Positions 33,009-41,307 of a stretch of 64,000 nucleotides of DNA are shown here, piece after piece. A program made the position numbers and the translations under genes. The DNA comes from Theocolax elegans (lineage: Eukaryota; Arthropoda; Insecta; Hymenoptera; Cerocephalidae), in NCBI GenBank assembly GCA_026168455.1, contig CM047426.1, positions 58,687,812 to 58,751,811 of the forward strand, written 5' to 3'. Under the pieces are notes generated by a model. That model searched no databases. It had not been told where the DNA came from and was given only the letters and a program-made list of their open reading frames with translations. Numbering within the stretch: the stretch's first letter is position 1; each line of letters begins with the position of its first letter.

Positions 33009-33944
33009 CACGTTTTCATCTGAATTATTTCCCGTATTTCTTTTCAATCGTCTATCTTCCACAAGTCTTTTTAATTGCTTCAATTCTTTCTGCAATTCTT
33101 TAATACGCTCTATACGCATATCCCTACAAATCGTTGAATTTTGATCCGGCTGCATTCTCTTTCTCTTTTTCTTCATTTCCTGCATGTTTCTGAGTTCTTC
33201 ATTATCCCTGTAATTCTCTTTTTTTGAACTGTCACCCTCACTTTCGTTTTCTTCCGTTGTTTCTCCTGATTCTCTTCTTCGTTTTCCACTAATTACATAC
33301 ATTTCTTATATCAGTGCCTTCTTCTTTTCTCGCTCTCTGCCCTTCTTTATCAAATTCAGAAACTTCATGCTCACTTTCTATTTTTTCTAATTCATCATCT
33401 GACAATAATTTTTCAACATCATTTCTTTGATTACGTTTTTCATTTCTTGACGTTCCCATTACACCTTTTTTCATGACAAATTTGCTATTGCTTGGTTTCA
33501 TACTTCTATCTTCGCTATATTCATTTTCAGTTTTTTCCTTATCGGAATCTGATCCTAAAATGCTATTAAAACTATCTGACATTAATAATCTTTCTATATC
33601 GTCATCTCTTTCATATGTATCATTTCTCTGCTCATTTTTTGACTTCTCCATTACACTTTTTTTCATTACAAATTTACTTTTGCTTCGATTCATGCTTGTA
33701 TCCTTGCTTTTTTCGTTTCCTGCTTTTTCTTTATCTGAATCTGATTAAAAAATGCTGCTTGAACTATATAAATTTTTATTCATACTGTATGTTTCCTCAG
33801 TTTTTTTATGTTTCTTTGCTTTCTCTTTCTCCTTTAAAATTCCATTTTTTAACGTAGACGGGCGTTTCATGTACTTAGGCTTCTCTCTACGTAAAAGTTC
33901 GCCTTCCTTATTTACGTTTAAATTCTTCAAGAAATCTTTGTCAT
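33009..33944 (-). pseudogene. Charged central exon of the probable BEN-domain gene
   Basis: It starts after a good acceptor (TTAATTTCAG) with DDKDFLKNLN and ends before a possible donor (GTAATTAG). The reading frame is Lys/Glu-rich with coiled-coil character (ERIKELQKELKQLKRL near the end). A ~50-residue unit is repeated: SDSDKEK..SKFVMKK.VM..S occurs twice. A TAA at ~33745 interrupts the first unit where the second has Gly, and near 33290-33302 the frame shifts. The assignment to a BEN gene rests on neighbourhood, strand and the usual architecture of insect BEN proteins with a charged middle. It is likely non-functional. Confidence 0.5.
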
Positions 33945-33979
33945 CTGAAATTAATAATTATACGCAGTTAATACATTAA

Positions 33980-34025
33980 CCTCTCTCTCTCTCTCTCCCT
34001 TTCTCTCTCCTTCTCTCATTCTCTT
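33980..34025. repeat. (CT)n-rich tract
   Basis: CTCTCTCTCTCTCCCTTTCTCTC, directly upstream (on the minus strand) of the charged exon, in its presumptive polypyrimidine/intron region. Confidence 0.7.
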
Positions 34026-34379
34026 CTTTATTAAATAATCTTAAATAATTATAATTCTTTAAAAACTTTTAGGTTATGCTGTTTACAAACAATGTTATTT
34101 TCAATTTTATTTGATCTGTATATGTATGTAAAAGTATTTAAAGAATTATAATTTATTAAGATTATTTAATGATTAATAAATTAATAAAATAGAAAAATAA
34201 GTGAATAAAGTACATTCCAAATACTCATAGATTTACACATCTTTTAGCTCGATGTGACATATTAAGCTCGGGTTAAGTTTGCTAGATTGTATATACTTAT
34301 TGAAAAAAGATAATTTGCGATCTAAGCGAAAGGCAAAGATTAATAAAAACCAATTGTTAAAAACATGTCAAATACTTAC

Positions 34380-34490
34380 GACTTTTTTTCATTACTTTTG
34401 CTTCGTACTGAAATCAACGTTTGGAATCAAATCATTTTCTTCCACAATATTTGTGCTTTCATAATTAATCCAATATACAAGAACAAACAT
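34380..34490 (-). pseudogene. Probable first exon of the BEN-domain gene
   Basis: The minus-strand ATG gives MFVLVYWINYESTNIVEEND, which looks like the small beta-rich start seen in many insect BEN-domain proteins (hydrophobic strand, acidic turn). The frame then breaks, and YEAKVMKKS continues in the next frame up to a GTAAGT donor. That suggests a small deletion, unless TTTCAG in the middle is a real acceptor. Confidence 0.4.
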
Positions 34491-34703
34491 TTTTATTTTG
34501 ACGATAATGATTCCTTGCAGACTTAAAAGGTAAATTGTGAATATGCCGTTTAGTAATTTGAATCTTATCTATTGTGAAATTAGCCATTTGACAGAAATGT
34601 GAAATGTTTCTCCTTCGGCATTTCTAATATATTGCTTTACTACTTAACTGCTAGATTAGAGACTTAAATAGTATCTCAAGTATGTGATTAAATAAATAAG
34701 TAT

Positions 34704-36225
34704 TGTCACACCGCACTGGGGATCAGGGTGCGGGTGATGAAATTAATATCACGGATAAAATAACAGAGAGTTTATTCTATGATATAAATTAGATACACGG
34801 TTGCCAGTCGTGCTCGCGGCTAAATATTAACGGCTGCTAATTATTATACTAACGCTTAATTAATTATAACGGCGTGGGACTCGATATTTGGCTCAGTGAA
34901 ATTTCACGCGCGGCGATATAGCTGCTGCTCGATCGAATACCCGCTCGATCGACAAAAATGGCGACGCCGGCCACGTGTGCGAATACGCAAAAAGGGGAAG
35001 TGCGGCACACACACCTTACGAGGAGAGGAACACGATAGGGATAGCACTTTGCACCAACCTTATACAGGTGATTCCTCGCTCTCAATTGCTCTCAATTGCA
35101 CCCGGTGCACGCTCTTCGGACTCTTAATATTGTACGGGAAACGGTCGATCGGCTCACGAAAAAATCTCTCAAAGGCAACCTCGCTGCGTCTCGTCACGGC
35201 CGAGTTCCCGAGCTCTCTGTGTGCTTCGTCTTGCGAGAGCGCCGCGCGCATGCGTCGCGACCGTCTCCGCGCAGTGCGAGCGCGGCCTTACAGCGAGAGC
35301 GGCTTGATGTTGTTGTTAGTGTTCTGCTAAGCGGTTCGAGTGAGACGACGACGACGACGACGACTGGCGACGGCGAGGCTGCTATTTGGTAATTATAACC
35401 TCGTTCCTAATTAATTATCGGCTAATCAATCCGTGGTTTTATTTCCAGATGGACGACGAGCCTTACTGCCTTGGTTGACGGGTCGTAGCTGCTTGGTGGG
35501 TGCACATACGTGTCGCTATCTCCGTCTCTCTCTACTTCGTGGCTTCTTGGCTGCTGAGACGTCTCTTCACGACGTCGGCTCCGGAGGCTGTTCCTCGGTT
35601 CTACGGCGCGGCTGCTATAATACGGTAAGGAGTCACTTGACAGGTGCCTTGTTATTTCGTTAGTATATGTGAGCAATGTTTATGCTCACATAACCTCTAA
35701 CCCTGGTTCCTATACACCTCTACTCCTGTACACAGTCTTGTGTACTCCTACCTGCTCCTTAGTCTTAAAAACATACTCATGATTATGCTTTACAGGTTGA
35801 TCTCCCTGTACGAGTCCGTTGCTGTTGGATGGCTCCCTTTGGCTTGAGGCTATTACGGATATGCTGTTATCATTGCTGCAACAGCCGTCTCCTTGGTATT
35901 TTGGACCTTGATGCCCTATCCATGCTCTTATGCTGCCTTCGCACTCAGCTGATGTCTCCAGGCTCTTCGAGTGCTGTTCGCCCTGCATGTAGCCTCTTGG
36001 TGGCTACTGGTTTCCTCGACTCATGTGTGTGCTGGCTCCGCTTCTGCTCCAGGGTGTAGCTTCTTCGGTTTTAGTGGGGTTATCTTTTTATATAGGTAGC
36101 TAGGGATATGTGTGCTCGGTGTTAGGCTTCTTTCTATACGGTTTAGGTAGGTAATTTGGGTAATAGGTAGGTAGGAATGTGTGTGTGCTCGCTTGCACCA
36201 TGACAGGCACACTTGCCTTGTCACA
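34704..36225 (-). repeat. 3' LTR of the Gypsy element
   Basis: 1,522 bp with TGTCACA at both ends (plus orientation). It differs from the other LTR at two positions I could find: T versus C at 35231/45491 and C versus T at 36204/46464. Several open frames inside it are identical in both LTRs and show no coding character. Confidence 0.95.
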
Positions 36226-36241
36226 CTCCCCCCCACCAAAC
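36226..36241 (-). promoter_or_regulatory. Polypurine tract
   Basis: Directly against the 3' LTR the minus strand reads TTTGGTGGGGGGGGAG, the purine run that primes plus-strand DNA synthesis. Confidence 0.9.
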
Positions 36242-36881
36242 TGAAGTTACGCGGAGTCGTAACTGAATTAATACAAAAAACTTAATAATATAATAGAATA
36301 TTGCACGCTTTAGCCTACTGGTGGGGTGAGTACGCAATCTTAGAATTGGAACTTAAAACTAGGTCTTAAATAGCTCGTGCTATTATAGCGGTGTATTTGT
36401 GTTCAGTCTTGATTGACTGCTGCTTGGCTGGACATACTGTGTAAAGTGCGCGCTGAATGTGTGATAAATAATTTGCTAATTTACTAATTATACTAGATAT
36501 TTGAACAACGACTGGCATACCCTTTATAATATATAATGCGCTTTGAGAGCTATTTTTCGCGGTCGCGAATCTCTCACTCTTGCTTACTTACATGTTGCAT
36601 CCATACTCATACCTTTATGTACATAATATATTTAAATATATAAAAAAAAATAATAATATTAGTAAGATAAGTGCAAACCTGTGCTTTGAATTAAATGCAA
36701 TTTTTGCTTGTGCGTTTCCTCCTGCTGCTTGATATTTGGCTAGTGTAATTTAAATAAAAAAATAAAAAACTGAACAACTATTTGCTACATAATTTGCATT
36801 CATAGGTAAAAGAAAAAAACTTATGATTTTAAACTATTATTTATTATAAAAATGAAAAATAATTAAATATAAAAAGAAAAT
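36242..36881 (-). other. 3' untranslated region of the Gypsy element
   Basis: AT-rich sequence between the ORF3 stop and the polypurine tract. No open frame, no env-like coding and no RNA motif was recognised. Confidence 0.7.
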
Positions 36882-37823
36882 TTACAAGGGCCTGCGGCTC
36901 CTAAAATATTCTGCCCTTAGGGCTTTATAATTGTCCCCGCATCGCGGGCAATCTCGGGTTACTACCCCCATCGTTCCGCAGTTCTTGCAGAATGTCGTTC
37001 TGTCTGAACGACAATTCCGCCAACTGTGTCCCTCCCCGCCGCAGTTCCAACAATATGGACGACATTCTGCGGGCGGCGGGCGAGGGATGTATTTCTGCTG
37101 TGGGGGTGGCTCGTTGGTTGGCTCGGCTGCTTGGCTCGTTGTTGGGCTGCTGGTTGTGTAGGGCATGTTTGGGCGGGATGGGGTCGGCTCTGCTTGGGGA
37201 AGTTGGAGGGACATTAGGGGTTGTGGCTTCTGGGAGGGTTTGGGAACATTCAGGGACATTAGAGGCTGGGGTTCGGGATGGGCTTGATGGGGCAATGGGA
37301 AGGGTGCGGAGGCTATTTGGGAGTTGGGGGCTCTTACTGAGGAAATGTTGGGAATAAGGGGATTTTGGGGAGGGATGTTGACAGGGATGTGGATGTATGT
37401 GTAGAGGTTGGTTTGGGGATCTAGTACGGGACGGGTTATTATGGGTTGGGGAGGGAAATTAAAGTCAAAGATAGGAGGGTGGATGGTTGGGATGGTAGGG
37501 GTATGGGAGGCTTCTTGGACCTCTTGGCCCGGCGTGGCTTCCAGTGGAGCTGCCCAGCTGGATGAGGGGACGTCATCCCTTTCGCAGAGGTGGCGTCTTC
37601 CTCTTACGCATGCGCGCGTTCCTGGGCAGGTCCTCTTTTGGCTGCTGGGGGTGGTTGGCTCTTGTTGTGGTGGGGTGGGGCTGGGTGGTCGTGCTAGGTC
37701 TAACCTAGCTAGAACTGTTTCCAGCTCCTCCTCACCCGGTCGAATAGTGGCTCTTGGTTGGACGAACCGTCCACGACCTCGTGCTCGTTTCAGAGCTGAC
37801 GCTGCTTGCCCTGTTCTATCCAT
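36882..37823 (-). CDS. ORF3: proline-rich protein with a gag-like zinc-knuckle pair
   Basis: 313 residues in the position where env would lie, starting 88 bases after pol. The N-terminus is Arg/Gly-rich (RARGRGRF), and residues ~45-255 are Pro/Ser/Thr/Gln-rich and probably disordered, with two PQPLMSL repeats. Near the C-terminus are CWNCGGEGHSWRNC (CCHC) and CKNCGTMGVVTRDCPRC (C-x2-C-x9-C-x2-C). The same element's gag ends in the same two-finger layout. There is no signal peptide, transmembrane helix or furin-type site, so it is not an envelope protein. A nucleic-acid-binding accessory protein is inferred, and its expression route (splicing, reinitiation) is unknown. Confidence 0.85.
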   Translation of the reverse strand: MDRTGQAASALKRARGRGRFVQPRATIRPGEEELETVLARLDLARPPSPTPPQQEPTTPSSQKRTCPGTRACVRGRRHLCERDDVPSSSWAAPLEATPGQEVQEASHTPTIPTIHPPIFDFNFPPQPIITRPVLDPQTNLYTYIHIPVNIPPQNPLIPNISSVRAPNSQIASAPFPLPHQAHPEPQPLMSLNVPKPSQKPQPLMSLQLPQAEPTPSRPNMPYTTSSPTTSQAAEPTNEPPPQQKYIPRPPPAECRPYCWNCGGEGHSWRNCRSDRTTFCKNCGTMGVVTRDCPRCGDNYKALRAEYFRSRRPL

Positions 37824-37911
37824 CTACAATTTGTTTTGTATTACTAACTAATGCCTAAACTCACTAAATTTTCCTTTGATTTCGCCATTTTACTTTATTC
37901 GCGAGAATCTA

Positions 37912-40900
37912 TTATTTGCGCGGTCTAAGCTGCATTCTTTGCGGGCTATTCCCTAAATTGGGTGTAATGGCTTGCTGCTTTCGGGGGCGACCTCTTTTCG
38001 TTGGGGGGGCATCATGTTTTGGATTACTTGGGGTGGTTTGGGCTCTTCCTGGTTGTGGGACGGGAATATTTGGGTTGAGGTTTGGGATATTTCGCGGCGC
38101 AATGTGGCGTTTCAAGTCTGTTATGTGCACTTTAGTTTGGCGTTTCGTTTGTACATCTTCTATTAAATAAACTGTGGGTGAGAATACTTGAATAATTTTT
38201 GCGGGGCCTATAAATTTGGGGGCTTGTTTGGCTGCTATAAAGTTGTCTGCTGATGATAAGATGCGATTTCGGTACCTAACTAGGTCTCCTAACTGATATT
38301 GTATATCGCGTCTACCTTTGTTATAGTACTTGGCTTGTCTGGCTGTTGCTAAATCAATATGCCTTTTTACTAAGTCATATATTTTGGGGAGTTTATGTAG
38401 GCGTTCTACCCATTGATCGGTATCTGGGGTTGGTATTTGCTTTGGAAATTCTATATGTTTTCGTAGGAGAGCTACTGGGGTGGGATTTCTGCCTAAGTTG
38501 AGGAATGCTGGGCTATATTTGGTTGACGAGTGCACAACTGTATTTAGCGCGAAATTAAATTCTCCGAGATATCTATCCCAGTCTCGGTGATCGTCTGCTA
38601 GATAGCTGTTTATCATCGGCTTTATGTTCCTGTTAACTCGCTCTACGGGATTTGCTTGTGCAAAATATGGCGGGATGGTTGTTTGCACTATTCCGTATTG
38701 CGTTAGTCGCTCGGTAACCAATTTATTGGCAAATTCTGTCCCATTATCTGTTACGAGATATTTTGGACAACCCCATCTATTAATAATGAGTTCGTCGAAG
38801 GCTTGTAGGACACTTTTTGCATCAGCTCGTCGTAGAGGTTTCATCTCTATATAGCGGGTGAATAGGTCTTCAAACACGATTATGTATCTAAATCCTTGCT
38901 TCGTTGGCGGCTTTGGTCCCATAATGTCTGCTGCTACCACTGTCCATGGTTGGCTTATGTTGCGTCCTTCCATTAGACCTGGTGGGGCTTGTTGGCTGCT
39001 TTTGTGCGCTTGGCATTCTTGGCATGCTTTTACATAATTGCACGTTTCGTAATACATGCCTGGCCAATAATAATGCGTGGCTAGTTTTGCGTAGGTCTTG
39101 TCAATACCTAAGTGACCTGCCTGAGGTGTATAATGGGCTTCATATAGGGCTTTTTCGCGATCACTTTCTGCCAAGATTAATTTCCATGCGTCTAGGTCAG
39201 GTATGAAGGGGTCTACTAGGGGATTAGGACGGTGGGCATATAGCACGTTATTGGAAATTCTGAGGTCAGGGTATTTATTGGGAAATTTTGCAACGGCTCG
39301 CATTTTCTCTTGGTACCATGGGTTATTGGTATTTAATGTTAATGCTGCTGCTATGACTTCTGCTTCTTCAAAGGCTCTTGATAAGGCGTCTGGGACATTA
39401 TGCATTGCTCCTTTGCGATGTACAAATTTAATGTTGTAATTTTGCAAGATCGTATTCCAACGGGCTAACCTACCAGCTGGATCTTTAAGTCGGTTTAACC
39501 ACAGGAGGCTGTGATGGTCCGTGATTACCGTAAACTTTTCACCTAGCAGGTATCCTTTCAGCCTTTCCACGGACCAGAGAACTGCTAAGCATTCTTTCTC
39601 TGTGACCGTATAATTGCGCTCTGCTTTGCTTAAAGTCCTGCTCACATAATAAATAGGATGTTCTTCGCCGTTGATCTCCTGCGTTAATACGCCTGCTATT
39701 GCGTAATCGCTTGCGTCCGTTTGAAGGGTAAAGGGAATAGAAAAATCGGGGCGGGCTAAAACTGGGGCTTCTGTTAGGGCTAATTTGATTTTTTCAAATG
39801 CATCTTGTTGCTCTTGATGCCATTGCCATCTGACACCTTTCTTGCTTAGATAACTTAATGGCGTTCTATACTTGGCTAAATCTTTAATAAATCTAGAGTA
39901 CCATCCCACTAAGCCGTTGAAACGTCTTAGTTGTTTCAAATTCTTCGGTGCTGGATACTCTAAGATTGGCTTAATTTTATCTTGGTTAGTTTGCAACCCT
40001 AATTCGTTTATCTTATATCCAAGATAAGTTACTTCTGGACAACAAAATTCTGATTTTTCTCGGTTTAATTGCAGCTTGGCTTTCTTTAGGGCTACTAGGA
40101 CTATTCTGAGCCATTTCATGTGTTCCTCGAATGTTTTTGTCGTGATGATAATATCATCTAGATAGGCAAACACATGTGGTTCCCATTCCGGTTTAATTAA
40201 TTTGTCCATTAATTGCTGAAACATAGCAGGTGCGTTCGTTAGACCGTATGGTACTCTTTTAAATTGGAAAAGTCCTTTCCCTGGGAGTGCAAATGCTGTG
40301 ATTTCGCGGCTTTCTGGGGCTAGTGGAACTTGGTGGTAGGCTTGTGATAGATCTAGCTTACTGATAAATCTGCTTTCTCGCAATTGGTCCAGAATGTCAT
40401 CCATGTTGCGCATTGGATAGGCTATTTTCTTTGTTACTTCATTTACTAACCTGTAATCAATACAAAAGCGATATTTGCCATTTGCTTTTGGTACGATTAC
40501 CGGATAGCTGCACCATGGGCTTTGCGAAGGCTCTATTATGTCTTCTCTTAACATCCGATCTATCTCTTCATAGCCTGCTTGGAGCATTTTTGGTGAATAT
40601 TTGCGGCGTGGCTGTCTTATTGGCTCTGCTCCTTGCACATCTAGCTTAAGGCTCGTTAAATTAGTTACTCCTAGGGTTTGGGGTGTTCGGGGAATTAATT
40701 CATCTAATAGTCGGTGCATTCTATCTATTTGCTCCTGGTTGGCTCGCTTTAATCCTCCAATACTTGCTACTGCTGGAATACAACTGGCATCGTTGCCTTC
40801 GGGGTAAAATTTGTGTATTACGCCTTTATTCGTCCACCAGGTGTCATCTTCATAGTTGATGCTCATATTAATTTTGCGTTTGAAATCGATTCCAAGTATA

Positions 40901-41307
40901 CAGTCGTAGTGTAATCCGTCTGCGACTTCAAATGGCATAACTATTTCGTCTCCATCAATTTTAATTGTGATGTTAACTGTGCCCTGGACAGGAATAACTG
41001 TGCCGTCTGCTACCTTAACTGCAGGGCATTGCGATGCTTTTAATTTGTGTTGCACTAGCGCTCCTATATTGCCTCCTAGAAAAGATTTTGTTGCTCCATC
41101 GTCTAAGAGTGCAATTATTTTATGGCCGTTTATTTCTAGATTAAAGTAATGCCTGGGGTCAATATTGGGGATATGTTGGATAAGCGATTGATTGCTTGCT
41201 ACTTGGGATGGCTCCGACCCTTTAGGGAGCTGGGTTGAGGAAATACGGGTCTTTATCTCCTCTGATTGAAGTTTCCCGCTGCCTGATTTGAGTTGCATCT
41301 CTGGCAA
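37912..41307 (-). CDS. pol: Gypsy pol polyprotein: protease, RT, RNase H, integrase
   Basis: 1,131 residues counted from an in-frame Met, though expression is by -1 frameshift from gag, so the first residues overlap gag. Protease has LLDDGATKSF (Asp69; the usual S/T after the catalytic Asp is Asp70). RT has YRFCIDYRLVN, SKLDLSQAY (Asp319) and YLDD at 382-385. RNase H has TDAS at 530-533 and TDHHSL near 597. Integrase has a zinc site at His725, His732, Cys762 and Cys765, then a D-D-35-E core at Asp794, Asp854 and Glu889. A GPKFIGP-like chromatin-facing tail (APKFIGPAKI) follows, then a basic C-terminus with a GRPRK hook. All catalytic residues are present except for the unusual protease loop. 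Confidence 0.95.
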   Translation of the reverse strand: MPEMQLKSGSGKLQSEEIKTRISSTQLPKGSEPSQVASNQSLIQHIPNIDPRHYFNLEINGHKIIALLDDGATKSFLGGNIGALVQHKLKASQCPAVKVADGTVIPVQGTVNITIKIDGDEIVMPFEVADGLHYDCILGIDFKRKINMSINYEDDTWWTNKGVIHKFYPEGNDASCIPAVASIGGLKRANQEQIDRMHRLLDELIPRTPQTLGVTNLTSLKLDVQGAEPIRQPRRKYSPKMLQAGYEEIDRMLREDIIEPSQSPWCSYPVIVPKANGKYRFCIDYRLVNEVTKKIAYPMRNMDDILDQLRESRFISKLDLSQAYHQVPLAPESREITAFALPGKGLFQFKRVPYGLTNAPAMFQQLMDKLIKPEWEPHVFAYLDDIIITTKTFEEHMKWLRIVLVALKKAKLQLNREKSEFCCPEVTYLGYKINELGLQTNQDKIKPILEYPAPKNLKQLRRFNGLVGWYSRFIKDLAKYRTPLSYLSKKGVRWQWHQEQQDAFEKIKLALTEAPVLARPDFSIPFTLQTDASDYAIAGVLTQEINGEEHPIYYVSRTLSKAERNYTVTEKECLAVLWSVERLKGYLLGEKFTVITDHHSLLWLNRLKDPAGRLARWNTILQNYNIKFVHRKGAMHNVPDALSRAFEEAEVIAAALTLNTNNPWYQEKMRAVAKFPNKYPDLRISNNVLYAHRPNPLVDPFIPDLDAWKLILAESDREKALYEAHYTPQAGHLGIDKTYAKLATHYYWPGMYYETCNYVKACQECQAHKSSQQAPPGLMEGRNISQPWTVVAADIMGPKPPTKQGFRYIIVFEDLFTRYIEMKPLRRADAKSVLQAFDELIINRWGCPKYLVTDNGTEFANKLVTERLTQYGIVQTTIPPYFAQANPVERVNRNIKPMINSYLADDHRDWDRYLGEFNFALNTVVHSSTKYSPAFLNLGRNPTPVALLRKHIEFPKQIPTPDTDQWVERLHKLPKIYDLVKRHIDLATARQAKYYNKGRRDIQYQLGDLVRYRNRILSSADNFIAAKQAPKFIGPAKIIQVFSPTVYLIEDVQTKRQTKVHITDLKRHIAPRNIPNLNPNIPVPQPGRAQTTPSNPKHDAPPTKRGRPRKQQAITPNLGNSPQRMQLRPRK
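41216..41277 (-). promoter_or_regulatory. Putative -1 ribosomal frameshift signal between gag and pol
   Basis: Heptamer G-GGA-AAC (minus strand, 41277-41271) is in the gag frame 15 bases before the gag stop, and the -1 frame after it is exactly the pol frame (GKLQSEE). Eight bases downstream GAGGA (41262-41258) can pair with TCCTC (41241-41237). GACCC in its loop (41251-41247) can pair with GGGTC (41220-41216), giving an H-type pseudoknot. The same heptamer is used by some primate retroviruses. Confidence 0.7.

Noticed and set aside
34864..36059. Several 60-144-residue open frames in each LTR
   Set aside because: They overlap each other on both strands, are identical in both LTRs because the LTRs are, and lack any motif.
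36882..37823. ORF3 as an envelope gene of an errantivirus
   Set aside because: No signal peptide, transmembrane helix, cleavage site or Cys pattern of an envelope; instead zinc knuckles and proline-rich sequence.
37026..37851. Plus-strand Gly/Val/Trp-rich ORFs opposite ORF3
   Set aside because: They are antisense shadows of the proline-rich ORF3.
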